64,000 bases of DNA from Balanoglossus misakiensis (taxonomy: Eukaryota; Hemichordata), in the NCBI GenBank assembly GCA_040954595.2, contig CM082596.2, positions 5,580,001-5,644,000 on the forward strand, given 5' to 3'. A program made the translations under genes and the position numbers. Positions 1 through 12,700 of the stretch are shown here, piece by piece. Each line of letters begins with the position of its first letter. The first letter of the stretch is position 1. The notes below the pieces were generated by a model, which did not search any database, was not told where the DNA came from, and saw only the letters and a program-made list of their open reading frames with translations.

Positions 1-3000
1 AGGTCAACATCAGGTTTTATACCAGCTTCAGACACTGCAATGCTCCAATGTATTCATGATTTCATTGTCCACAAAATGCACTGAATAAACCAGTATTAGC
101 TGGTAATTTTCTCCCCATAACATGGTATGAGCCTTTGGTTCCCATAACAACAGAGTTCTACCATACTCTGCTGTTCATGCGCTCTCTGCAACATTGTATT
201 TATGTTGTACCTTGGCTATAGATAAATTACTCCTTTTAATAATGTAATGAAAGCCAAAGTAATGACAACTTGGGATCGTGTTAATTTCACAGTGTTCAGT
301 GTTTTGACATATGGACATATTTACAAACATTTGCGGTAGGGGACCCAATGTGACCTTGTGCACATCAGCACTGGGTGGTGGGGGCCAGGAATCCCCGGGA
401 AGAGCGCTTTTTCCCGGCTTGCGGATAAGATTACAGTGATGCGCCCCACTGGGGCTGGTATCTACCGGTTTCTCTTTCAAGGCTAGATTTGCATACGTGT
501 GACCGTGCCACATGTGCCAGTTTGAACTGTAAAACCACGTAATACATGTAAATGTTCTGAGATGTGACACGCGAGACGTGCCATTCCAAGACTGTACACA
601 GGTGGTGATTTCTAATGGATGAAAGTCACGTGCTACAACCTAATTATCGCGGAAGTCTCATTAATTAACACGTCCTGTTGATTGGTGTCTGAGGGATAGC
701 GGTAAACAACAATGCGAAATAAATTATTTCAGAGGTGTTAATTTCTGGAAAGTGAGAAAGGGTCGCTCGGGTTTCGTGACCTTAGACTTAAGTTAGAGCC
801 GCCTGGCCTCGTCTGGCACAGGCAGAACATGGAAACGTCAGCCATGCCAGACGCGGTCATGTGACCATAACACTCTCCACAAATGAGCCGACAGTTCAAG
901 CGAATATATTGCTAATATCCGCTGTTTTTTATTTCGGCGTTCATTGCTATCTAATCATTAAGAATCATTTGTATCATTTTTATCACCGGGTTGTAATTTG
1001 GGAACAGAAATTTTACAGGGTAAAGACGCGGATCAACATCAGCGGCCGCGGCCCAACTTTCCCCCCAGCGTCGTCAGACACATTACCACGTGTCAGACGT
1101 TATAATTTCTAGACACAATAATAGAAACCACGCACGCAAGCCCAGGTGGCAATTGGAATTTTCTGCAACAAATCTTCATATTAGAAAGAATCGGACTTTT
1201 AACGTTGGATGCAGAACGAACAAAATAGATAAATTTGCCGGCAAATGTAAATATTAATGTTACGTGTACACGGATAAGGTCAAACCGAGCCGGTATTTCA
1301 TTTGTGTACATTTTTCACTGGCATTTTGCCTGAATTGTTATGAAAACACATTCCTGAGAATTAGATGCAGCTAAAGTGGAAAATCGCTGCGTCGCGTTGT
1401 TTATAAATAAAGTGCAGTGGGGACAAGCAGTTTGAGGAATCACCCACGCGAACATGGCCGTCGTCGGCAAAAATATTCCTACGTCAACATAGACCCGGCC
1501 TGTTACATATACACACACTATGTATACATTACAACATGCTTAAAATCTAACACATACCTTCTGACTTTCCTTCCTGAAAATGGCAAAAAAGCAATACGGA
1601 GATCACGGCAAGTGACGTCCCTGGCCTCAGCAGCATTTCGGCTGCCAATTTTTAACAGATCCGAATAGCAGTAGGAGATTTTTTTCCCTGTAGAAGACGG
1701 TCGTACTGATCAGCGCGTAAGTTAAGACGACACGCAGGGAGTATATATGCTAATATGGTGTGTATAGCGCACAGTGAGAGTATATAGGGGCATGCCCAAC
1801 GTGCATGGTGATGGTAATGTATACAAACCGTTTCAAAACGCCCTAACTACCTTGTCTACATTTTACAATTTTACTAGAATACCGGATTACGCTAGTTGGT
1901 GCCACTTTTTTTTAGACATAATCGTCGTGCAATGTTATTTTTGCACTTTCTACCATTATAAGTCAAAAATGTTGGGCGACAAACGTTTTTGTCCACAATT
2001 TAGGTCATATTTATTTAATATTTCTGTCCGTCTGTCTACTTGTTTTTTCTTTTATAGAATTTATGTATTTTAATATTTATTTTCAATAGTTAGGTCTATT
2101 TATTTTTAATTAACTCACTCACTCACTTATCCACGTATCCACTCACTTACAAACTCCATATTAACTCACTCATGCGCACACCCCACTTACTAGTAGAAAC
2201 CCACTAACTCACTCACTCCACCTAACTCGCTTGTCCTGATTTGTGTGATATTGGAGATGGTCGCTGTGAGTAGAAAAAGCCAATGTTTTGCTCTGAGTAA
2301 AAACGTAAACACTGACGATTAGAAATCACTCACTATAAATACATAATAGAGTACGTACGTACGTCATGCGTCACGAGTACCGGGTAATTAATCATTAGTC
2401 GGATATCTTGAAACTGCGGGGCAGGTTTTTATGAATGACGCACAAGCCCATGTATATGAAAACCGCGCCAAAGTGATTTACGAACAGGTAGCCGCATGTA
2501 ACAGACGTGTCTGTACGTTTATTACTCCAGAAGTTAACTTGTGTTCGATGTCGTTTATATCTCGATATTTCCAATGTACATTGATGAGGGGGATGCGCCC
2601 ACTTATAGGGAATAATTATACCTGATGAATATTTAATATGATAACACACATTCTTGTTGCGTACACAGTTCATGCATTATATCTCCCACGTTAGGTTAAA
2701 AGTTAACCGCGTCATAATTACATTTTAAATTCTGGACAGTTCTGAATGTTTATTCAACTTCAAAACGCAAATTGTCGATACATCCGGTGTAGATTCTTCG
2801 AACAAATAGTGGGCATAAATTTAATACCTGTAAGGTATGATATAAAGTTGGTGTGTCACCCTTTAATTAAGATGCTTTTAATCTATAAGACTTGCAAGAA
2901 CTTGAAAAAGTCTTAACTGTCCTACTTATTCGTGAACAGATTAATTGGTGAATATCAATTGTAAAGCGATTGGGACTCAGTTCTGACATGACGTACGCAC

Positions 3001-3280
3001 CGCGGACGGACGGTATAAAGGTACATGGTAAGGTGCCGGAAGTTATGTCGCCACCAACGGCGGGTATGACAAAAGTTGATGACGTTTGTTTTTTGTCGGT
3101 CCAGACCACTATGCATACAGTGTGTGGCTACGCTACCACGTCAGCTTTATTACAACAATAAACAAGGTTTTGATAAACAGAGTTTGAAAAAAAATCATCT
3201 TAAGACTTTTGCCTAAAAGCATGGCTTAAAAAAACTACTTGAGGTAAAATTCCTCCGAAAAAGCATTAGGTCTACAAACC
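1..3280. other. Left intergenic region, no gene recognised
   Basis: I find no exon with a recognisable protein and flanking splice sites on either strand here. The longest open frames (about 130 codons or less) have no family resemblance and unremarkable composition. Visible content is simple: a degenerate ACTC/CTCA-rich tract at about 2107-2230, a short ACGT repeat near 2353-2363, and generally AT-rich sequence. On the minus strand it lies downstream of the SNARE-like gene, whose 3' end should fall near 3280-3310. Confidence 0.6.
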
Positions 3281-3307
3281 ATGCAAACTAATACCCATGG
3301 AAAACTT

Positions 3308-3313
3308 TTTATT
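3308..3313 (-). terminator. Candidate poly(A) signal of the SNARE-like gene
   Basis: Read on the minus strand this is AATAAA, about 130 nt past the stop codon at 3443-3445. Cleavage would be expected roughly 10-30 nt further on, near 3280-3300. A second AATAAA lies at 3146-3151. Positional evidence only. Confidence 0.4.
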
Positions 3314-3442
3314 TTTTAACAAAACACAATACTGCTAAAGGAAGACCATGATTATAATCCGTTCTGTAAGCCTCTGAAGTTTGTCCAAAACAAACAGTTG
3401 TACTTTTCATAGAGCCGTGGGTGGTACTGAATGTAGTTTAGT

Positions 3443-4928
3443 TTATGGTTTTGATTTTTTCTTTTTCATTTCTGCAATCAGTTTTGCATTTTCTGACAGA
3501 CTTTTGGCATGTGCTGCTAACGATGCAGTCCTCTGTTCTGTGTCCTGAAGCTTATCACCTCTTTCAACTGTACTCTATCGAAAAGAAAAAAAAAACAGTA
3601 ATAAAGTTACACGGTGAATAAGGGTACATTGGTTTATGAATCCTTTTGCAGACTTTTATGTGAAAGCTCAGACACACAATAACCTCTAAAGCTCTGAGGT
3701 CATTCAGTGACCCCAATTCTTACATTCAATCAATGAAAAACAATGCATCAACACTGAATGTCGCATGACTAACATGACAAGCATGTGATCCCGAATAAAA
3801 ATGTGCAAGTCACAATAACTTTTCTTATCTGTGATTGATACTAGGCAATAGTTAATTCACCAACGTATCTGTTGTTTGGATCTCACTTCATACAAAGAGT
3901 TCACTCTTGCACAGCTTAAAGACAGCACTGCACTTGGAATGTCACTGAAACATGCAAAGTGACATAAACCTATGAAAAATTGAAACTTCATTTGTGATAA
4001 AAAATATGGTATTTTTTACTCACTTTATAAGCTGCTCTTGTCGCATCAGCTGTGGAAAGTGTTTTGGTTTCATCTTGACTGGAGTGACTTGATCCATCAT
4101 CTTTATATCGCCCTGAAAAAAGGATAGAGTTACAATAATTTCAGCTGTCAAACCATTTTGGACATTCCTATTTGTGCTGGGCCCCCGTATGCTCACTGAA
4201 AAATAGTTTTATGTAGTCCCTGACAAAAAAAATGGACATTGACATTTGACTGCTGGATTCTGTGGGGCAAAATGACCACCAGCACATTGGGACGGCAATA
4301 TGTGGGCTTGTCTTTTTGAAACAAAAACACCCAGTAATAGCCTTTAAAATGTCCTTGATAACCAGTTGCTGGTATATTGTCACAATTACTTTCATGTAAA
4401 CTGCACGCATAATTTCCACAGGAAGATGATTCAAAGCCTAAACATAGAAAATTTAGTTTCACACAGCGATTATATTTCACCAACACGTAATGGTAAATTT
4501 GATTAAGTTTCATATGTGACATTTTCAGTATCATTGTATTGAACAGGAACACTGGAATATTTCATCTTAGCAGAAGTATCCCCCCCCCCCCCCCCCCGCA
4601 TGAACTGATATGATATAGGGGTGTTACCTTTGCCTCTTTTCTTATCCATGAGTTTCTGTTTGAGTTTCTTCAACGGAGACTTTTTGTGTTTCTTTTTCAC
4701 ACTTTCAGAAGTTTCTTCCGTCGTGCTGCTGTCGGTATCCAAGAGAGGCGTCTTTTCTGTGGACTTTGACTTGTTTGTAGTACTTCCGTATTTGCGCGCA
4801 CTTCGCGCCGGCTGGGTTACCTGGACAGGTGGTGGTGTCGCCTCGTGTTTTGGGACCCCGGCCCCGGCCCCTTCCCCAAGTTCGTCTTGTTGACTCGAAG
4901 CCCGAAAACAGTCGGCACAGTTCCCCAT
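3443..4928 (-). CDS. Small lipid-anchor-type protein with C-terminal R-SNARE-like motif (3 exons, 173 aa)
   Basis: Exons: 4628-4928, 4024-4112, 3443-3574, with GT-AG introns in phases 1 and 0. The protein starts MGNCADCF; Gly2 plus Cys4/Cys7 is the classic pattern for N-myristoylation with palmitoylation. Residues about 78-101 are a Lys/Arg cluster. Residues about 118-165 form an amphipathic helix resembling an R-SNARE: Arg135 at the zero layer in VERGDKL, then L139, T142, T146, L149, A153, L156, A160 and I163 at layers +1 to +8. There is no transmembrane segment; the protein ends in a Lys-rich tail. The ERG at the zero layer recalls tomosyn and amisyn (STXBP6), which also lack a membrane anchor, but the N-terminal domains of those proteins are absent. 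A role in regulating SNARE assembly at membranes is inference. I do not recognise a named orthologue. Confidence 0.72.
4580..4597. repeat. Poly-C tract (G-run on coding strand)
   Basis: Eighteen C on the plus strand, so G on the coding strand of the SNARE-like gene, starting about 30 nt inside intron 1 after the donor at 4627. One of several homopolymer C/G runs close to splice sites in this window. Confidence 0.9.
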
Positions 4929-5530
4929 CGAAATAACATCCAGGCGCTCACCGAGTTAAGAGTTACCGAACTTCACATTAGTGTTCGGCACATGCAAATG
5001 AAATCCTGGAGTGTATTCCTGTAGCATTTTGCAAGTTGATCAGTGCTGTCCCCCGCGACGCAACAGGTTCGCCATAGATTCGCGCCACTTTCCGGGAAAA
5101 TTTATAGTCAACTTCGAAGGACAAAAAGACCAGACTAGAACAGGGCTTCCATTACAGTACTAGTAAGATCTTACCACAAATTATCCAAAAGTTGTTTTGA
5201 GGGTATGACCTACTTCCAGCTGTACAATGTAAACTGTCCTGTCACCAGTCACTTTCCTTCGGCCATAACCTCGCTCTGATTGGCTAACGATGTCGTAATA
5301 GAACCTCTAGCTTACTCGAATTATATTTGAGGATCTTCAACCCGGCCCATTTTCACACCAAGGTTCTTACCAAAATCGAAGTTCTTACTTTTTACAGCCT
5401 TAAAAGTCAAAAATACTCGGGGTTCCAGCTTGCAAAGTCATAGCAACCACAAAAATCACCACCTGGTATCATTAGCCAGAAGCAAAGTGGAAGAATATAT
5501 CTCAGAAATAGAGCACAAAATTTGAAATCA
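4929..5530 (-). promoter_or_regulatory. Putative promoter region of the SNARE-like gene
   Basis: This gene-free stretch lies between the ATG at 4926-4928 and the likely 3' end of KIF11. It contains an inverted CCAAT box (ATTGG, 5279-5283) that reads CCAAT on the coding strand about 350 bp upstream of the ATG. No TATA box is evident at a fitting distance. The start of transcription cannot be placed from sequence. Confidence 0.35.
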
Positions 5531-5555
5531 TGGGAGTATATGATTCAAAAGCACC

Positions 5556-5561
5556 TTTATT
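5556..5561 (-). terminator. KIF11: Candidate distal poly(A) signal of KIF11
   Basis: First clear AATAAA on the minus strand after the KIF11 stop at 6735. It would imply a 3'UTR of about 1.2 kb filling most of 5540-6734, where I see no other gene. Variant signals closer to the stop cannot be excluded. Confidence 0.3.
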
Positions 5562-6734
5562 TGCTTTCAATTCATCACAATCTGACATGAAGTTTGAACG
5601 AAGGGGAGAGAGGAAATGTTCGTGACTGCTATGTTGTAGTATCTGAGAGGTGATAGGGGTGCTGTCAACCTTTAAATACTCGACCACACCATTTTGTAAT
5701 ATAGTAATTCAGAAACACAAGTCTGTATCTTCTGTACAAAAACTTGTTCGATTACATCTATTCAACGGGTATCAGATCAAAAAATATGCACTACCCCTAC
5801 ACCCCGAATCACTGGCATATCAACACAGAACAAATGGCATTGTGATTAGCTGGAGAATAAAAATACAAAGGAGAAATGACTCCTGTCTAAACTGCACCTG
5901 TTTATAGTTCAGACCCAATGTTCATTTTCACAAATCGGCTGAGTGACATTGCCAGTATTGCAGAGTGCAATTGTGTCTTTCAACCCAAACAATATATATA
6001 CACAAAAAAACAACAACAGTATTACAACAATGGTAAAAATAAACAGTACGAGAATAAACTCAAACCAAAACACTTATGAAGTATGAAATTAATATAATAT
6101 AAACAATGGGACTAAAAGATATTTGCACTACAAGTCATCAGTTTTTTCCCCACTGCCCTTTGTGAATTATTAAAATAGGGCTTTGAAGCCACACCAGTCG
6201 CCTGTAAAAATCTGGCCATAAATAGATGCAAAAAGCCTATAGCTCACTCATTGATTTTCCCATAAGTGGCCACACATCAATGCACACAAAAAGCTAAGCC
6301 ATTACTTTAGAACCCGCTCCTTTCTTACCATAAATGGGCATTATGTAAATTAAACGTGACTTGTACATCTTTGACCAAATATGGTCGCAAAAGGGGCCAC
6401 ACAAAGTGCATTTTATGTTACTGAGCTGTACTGTGAGAGAGATGCATCTAATAATTTACTGATCGTGTGTGACTGAGTAAACAGACTATTGGGGGAAAAA
6501 AGAAAATCTGTGGGGACTATAATATTAATGAGAAGTGCTGAAGAAAACGGGGCCAAGCCGCAGAAATTCACTGGTATATATATATCACAACGTCTACATA
6601 AAAATGAAAGAAGTTATTGCAAAACATTTTCACTCCGAAGGAGCTCATAATTATGAAATTCACTGGAAAATAGTGATCACCTATTATAAGTAGTGTTCAT
6701 ACAAACTTTCCTTAAATTACTCGACTTTAGGACT

Positions 6735-9700
6735 TTACGATGAAGGGTTGGGAACTCGCAGGGGAAGCCGAGATCTATTTGGTGTGGGTATTTTGGTGGC
6801 CTGCAACACTTTGCCATGGAGACCAATGATGCCTTTGTCACTGCATACAGACTCAGTGTCTGAGTTTTCCTTCTCGTGGTCTGATGATGAATCAATTTCT
6901 TCAGGTTCGGGTAATGGTAACGTCGGTGGCTCTGGCTGCTGCTGCAAAAAATAAAACAAATGAAGAATACACTATTAGTAATCTCTCTCAAAATTATAAT
7001 AACAAATAAAACTTATAATCAGTGTGCCTTCTCAGCCCATATGACGTGCACTGACTCAACAAACTCACTGGTGACTCAAGAAAATTATCCACACTACATG
7101 CAAAGGTATAGGGCTGACTGAGAGAAATTTCTAAAAATCCTCAAATGGACGCAAAGCTCTTACACTGCTAATAATGAATTTTGAGGTGCTGCCAATGACA
7201 TCGGACAAACACACAACAGCACGGGCACGACGTAACCACTTACCTGAGTACGGTCCTCTGTATCCGCGTCATCTTCAAACGGTATCCGATACGTTTCCAT
7301 GAAATTGGCGATCAGCAGGTCGTGGGGTTCGGTTCTCTTCAAGTCTTTGGGATAGCGGAACTGCCGTCTCACAGGTGTGTTGCCTGTGGTCCAATCAAAG
7401 AACCAGGGTACATGTGAAAATTTTAGACTAAATCCAGGCGCTTTTCATGTTCAAATTAGGTGTCCTTATTATGACACATGTAAAACATGGCCACCCAAGT
7501 GAAAATTTGTGATTGGCTCGATCTCACCATCAAATCACCCCATGTCAATCATTTTACATACACCTGGCCATTGCCAAGTCATGGATGACCCATTGTGTCA
7601 GCATTGATCGTAAATCCATATTTACCTGTTGGGACATCGACTTTCAGGTCGTCCTGCAAGAACTTGTGTACATCGGTCACTCTTCTCTCAAGCTGACCCT
7701 TCATGAACTCCGACCACAGCTTCACGCCCGACGACTGATTGTTTATCGAGTCTGTTACCTCCGTTGTCTTGCCAACCATCCTCTCCTTCATCGCATCGCC
7801 CGCTGTCTCCTGTGCCTTTGTCAGAGCCACTGTGGTTTGTGAAATATCCTGCAATGCACAGAAGACAATGATTACACTTCTAACACTACAAATTTGAACC
7901 CTGTCACCCCCATTTCCCTGTATAGAGGTCCAACTTTACCATAGAAAACAATGGATTTGGACCGAACCATGGTGATGAAAGAGTAAAGTGTAACCCTGAA
8001 ATATAACATTACACAGCAGAATTTGCCCGCAAGGAGGATCTGAATAGATGTCTGGACACAACCCTCTATTGCATGCAACAACTAGAACTAAGATAATTTC
8101 AATAAGAGATTTTGCATTCATTCACTGACCTTAATTCCTTGTGTCTGCAATTCCACGTGTGTTACAACATTGTCTTTCATTTCTTGGCATTTGGCAGAGA
8201 CAGAGGCTATCACACTGATATTCTGTTGAAAAGCGAACAATCCAAAACACAGTTTTAAAATGATATAGTCACTTCCAATTCTTCAATATCCATTTAGTTG
8301 AGTTGATTTAGTTGAGTGACTGTCATTATTCAGGGAAAACAGGTGTAAACAAGTACTATTGAGAGTTTCTATCTCAGACATACCTCTCCGGCTTCATCAC
8401 TGGATTGAATGGAAAACTCAGCCAACGACCTGGTATGCTTCGACGAGAACTCACTGGTTGTTGAAAGGACTGCGTCTGCATGTCTATATAACAAAATATA
8501 AAATACATTACTACAGTACACTTCCCTCTGTTCAAAATTACATGTACAGTCTTTGTTTGCCTGATACATGTGTTGGAACAAGTATCTGACTCCCTTAATT
8601 ATTAACGGACACCAAGGACACTACAAAATCCAATGGAAAATATGCTCTGGAGAAGTGCTAATGGTCGCAATAGTTGAACACTATTCCTCTGATCCAATAT
8701 TCACTACCATGCCAGACTGTATGTATGTACACAGATCGATAGATACTTACTGAACTGTGCTATCTGTCATGGTGGACAGACACTCCTCAACATCATTCAT
8801 TGCACTGGTATTCTGAAATATATAAAAATCGGGTGCTTATCAGATTGTTTCCAGTCTGATACAGTGTTTGCTTTTATTAATTTCAAAGTCAAAATTGTCA
8901 AACACTGACTGAAGAGTCCTTTTGGATAGGGCTCGGAATAGAGGGGTGAATGGGGAGTAACTGACCTCGGTGTGTTGCAACTCTGACCTCTCATGGCTTT
9001 CCTCCATCATGCTCTTCAGCGCGGCCAACTGGTTTGCCAAAGCGTCCACAACTGACATGGTTTGCTGTGTGTGAATATAGAATGAAATAAAAAACACTGA
9101 TATACAGAACTCTAGTAGGAAAAGTGCTACAAGACGACACTGGAATCACTGGTGAGATTTCTTCTGACCTTGAGTTTTGAGCAGGTGAGAGTTCGGGGAA
9201 AAAACTCACCTTCTGAAATTGTCTTTTCTCCTCCACTTGCTGGTTGCATTTCCGATGGTAACCCTGGGCGATGGATTTGCCCTTCTCTTCGTGGGATCTC
9301 AGCTCGTCCTTCAGAGTCTGCAGCTGTTGGTGGCTTTGTTGTTGGTGCTTTTCTGTGTGTTCCACCCAGGCCAACAACTGGACAATCACAGCAACGGGTG
9401 AATAGAGGTGAAGAAAGCATACAATCAGTAAACCTAAGAGTTATATTTGGCAAACAAACATCATGTGATATACCGGTATGCCACACTGGAAACACATCAG
9501 AAGAATGGCCCAAAGTCAAACCTGTCTATAGTGGCCAGTCAAGGGACTTTCCTAAATTGGCCGTATAGACAGGTCAATTTGTACATGTAAATTGCACAGG
9601 TACTATATAGAGGTGGCCACTAACACAGGTTTGGCTGTACTTAGTTTTGCTTACCTTTTGTTGACACTGGTATTTTTCCGCCTGTATCTTTCTGGACAAG

Positions 9701-12700
9701 CCACTGAGTGTCTGCATGACTGAGACCATCTGTGTAGTTACGCTGCATAGAAAACCCTGCAGTGTCTGGCATGCGTTACCCTGGTGGGAGAGGAAATGAC
9801 ACACGTCAGACTGACCAAAGAAATTCTGCAATTCCTCACCTCGAACTGAGTACATGTAAACCTTTTCTATAATTGTTTCTTGATAGAATCCACACTGACA
9901 CCAAAGGTAATATTATCACTTGAATTATGACAGAAATTCGGAAATCTCACTGAGACAATATCAAAAACAAAACCTACGTCTTCAGGGTGCATGTCAGATT
10001 CATTGCCTTGCAGACGCTGGCACTGGTCTAGGATGGTGTTACTCATCGTTGCTACGTCTACGCCGATTGCAGATACCGAGCTGCTCATCTCATTGAAAAA
10101 CTTGTCTGTGAAACATCGCAAAGAAAATGGTCAGTCTTTATAGGAAAAAATGTTGACAAACTATTCATTTTTTGGACTGCATTTGTTTTGGTTGAATAAA
10201 ACACAAATCAAAATTTTGCTATACGTATCAACTCCATTTGACTGCCAGACACTTCAATAAGACAAAGAGAAAGAACGCAAGCCAACGATGTAAGAGACAG
10301 ACAAGGGAGTGTTGCAGATCCTGCATACCCACAGATATAACCATCTCACCTAGCCCATTTTGGAGACCGGCGAATTGCTGCACTTGTTTCTCGCAGTTCT
10401 TGGACGTGGTCTGCTGCATCTTGGCCAGACTTCCACTCATGCTCTGTTTGAATCGCTCCTGCTCGGACATGTTGTGGTGCTCCACGGCCCGCTTCCTGTC
10501 CAGTTTGTCGTGGACGCCGGTCAGGTCGGTGATACCGTCTTCTGTCGTTGACAACAACTGTAGGGTGGGGGGGGGGGGGGAGATTTTAAAGTTATGTATA
10601 TTCAATACATATATATGGACAGAACACATGAACATTCCTATCACTTGATTTTTGGTCAATACCACAAAACAGTGTTACGGGTAGTTATTTTTTCACCAAT
10701 GGGTACTGATCAGACACAGTCACACAGCAGAAAAAACTCACCTCCTCTGCCTGTTTGTAGAGATGCTCCTCTGTGTCAACCCGCACACAGACCAAGTGCT
10801 GACTCTGGTCTCGCTCAATTACCACTTCTTTCAGATCCTAAAAATCATGGCACAAATTTTAGTTCAGAAGAAACGGCAAGGGTCTGTTCAATGAATCTCA
10901 TGCCTACATGCAGCAATCCGTTGATGAAATATCAAGTCACCATCAGACATACTGAAATCAAACGCTCCATTAAGATTCATTGCTAGATTGTGTTTCTCAA
11001 AATAGTCCTTGTAATGATGTGCATGCATAGCAGAAGAGGGCTCCTACTTTACCTGTTTTGTTTGGTGCAGTTTTGCTGAGGTGTCCTCCAGGTGAATTTC
11101 AGTTGTCGCAAGCTTCTCCGAGGTCTGTTCCAGTTCATTCTTTGTGTCTTGAAACAGGTCCATCATCTGCGATGGGATTAGGTGAGAAAACAATCTTTAT
11201 CAAAGATGTTAAGAACCAAGTTTTTGTGTGTTCACTATCAGTGTTCCGAGGAATACATACAGCTTCTAGCTACCCCAGGTAGGTCTGGAAGGCCACCATG
11301 AATATGGACGTGGTTCTACATTAACACTTCAAATACCTTTTTCATCTCTTCCTCCATGTTAGTAATCTTATTCTTCAGTTCTTCCACAGAATGCGACTGA
11401 GATGAGATCTGGTTCTCCATTGTGCTGTAAACAACAAAATGAGCTGTAAGATATCGGTATAAAATCAACAGTGACAATACCATCATACCAAAACCACCAG
11501 CACTGTCACCACTTCACACCTGACCCCTTGCAAATGCCCAAGTGCAAAGAAACTGCTGGAAAATCTCACCTGTAGGTTTCCTTGGAGACGTAAAAACCGT
11601 CTTTCTCTCGCGCTGCATGCAAATCCTGCCGTAGTCTTTCAATTTCCTCTGTATATTGCTGCAAAAAAAAAACAGTTTTCGTTCACATTTAGTTTAATAC
11701 ATGCAAATTTTTTTTTCAATTCTGGAAAGCTACCATCAGTTCACAAAATCAAATGCACAGGACGCAGACTATAGTTTCAATGACTTTAATCCACGTCTGA
11801 CTCACCTTGATCAACGCTCTCTTTGTCATCTTCTGATTCACCTCGGGTCTGTTTGTGATGTTCCTGGCTCTGTGTGCATAGTCCAGGGTGCTCAGACTCT
11901 CCTGCAACACAACCACACAGCGACTGAAATCTTAGTCGTCATCACAAGGAGCAGTTGTGACTTGCCCTCTTGCTCTTCACTGAACAATCCACATAATAGT
12001 CAATTGCTCTTTACAGACATGCACGAAAGTTTCAGGCAATGAAGCGAACACTAGTTCATAGTCAAAACTAAGTTGGATCTCATCTAGATCACATAAGGAA
12101 AATTTAATTTTACAAACCTCTACATTGCAATGCGCTGGCGAAACTGTCGCAATGATGGAAGTCTTTGTACTGCCACCTAGGGAGTCCTGTAGAAGCCTGG
12201 TCAACTTACTCTCTCTGTGAAAAGAGCAATAACCAGAGCGAGCTGATGTGAAGTGGTATTACAAGGGTGTCAGTGACTGACAGATTTTCGAGTCAACTCC
12301 CCTTCAAACTGTCACACATAGGTGCTCTGAATGAGAAAGACCTCTGGCACTGTATGTTGTCCTAGTAGCAAATTTCTAGAGTCACACAGAGTTGCAAATA
12401 TAGCTGGACACTGTGCCAAGATATGTTGGTAAGGTGTAGAATTCCAGAATTGTGGAGACATTTTGTTCCCCCCCCCCCTCACAAAGCAGTAGCAGTGCAG
12501 GGCATCAGATCTTACCTGTATGGTATATGGGGAGCATGCTCTGTCAGCGATGTGATGACCCGGCCGAGAGTCAGCAAACTTTGGTTGATGTTACCTAGGA
12601 AACCAAGAACAACAGAAAATTGTGGGCAATGCCGATTGATGCTAAAGCTAGGTCATCAATACCACTGGTATTGATCTCTGACAATGTGGCACTAACAATC

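Noticed and set aside
175-570. 131-codon minus-strand open frame at the left edge
   Set aside because: No recognisable domain, mixed composition, no supported splice structure and no neighbouring exons of the same gene.
3575-3590. A different acceptor for the last exon of the SNARE-like gene, seven bases further in (GTACAG)
   Set aside because: With the exon 2 donor at 4023 the phase is 0, and only the acceptor giving STVERGDKL keeps the frame and the helix. The other would shift the frame.
9152-9568. 138-codon plus-strand open frame
   Set aside because: It lies across KIF11 exon 18 on the opposite strand and continues into a repeat. No family resemblance.
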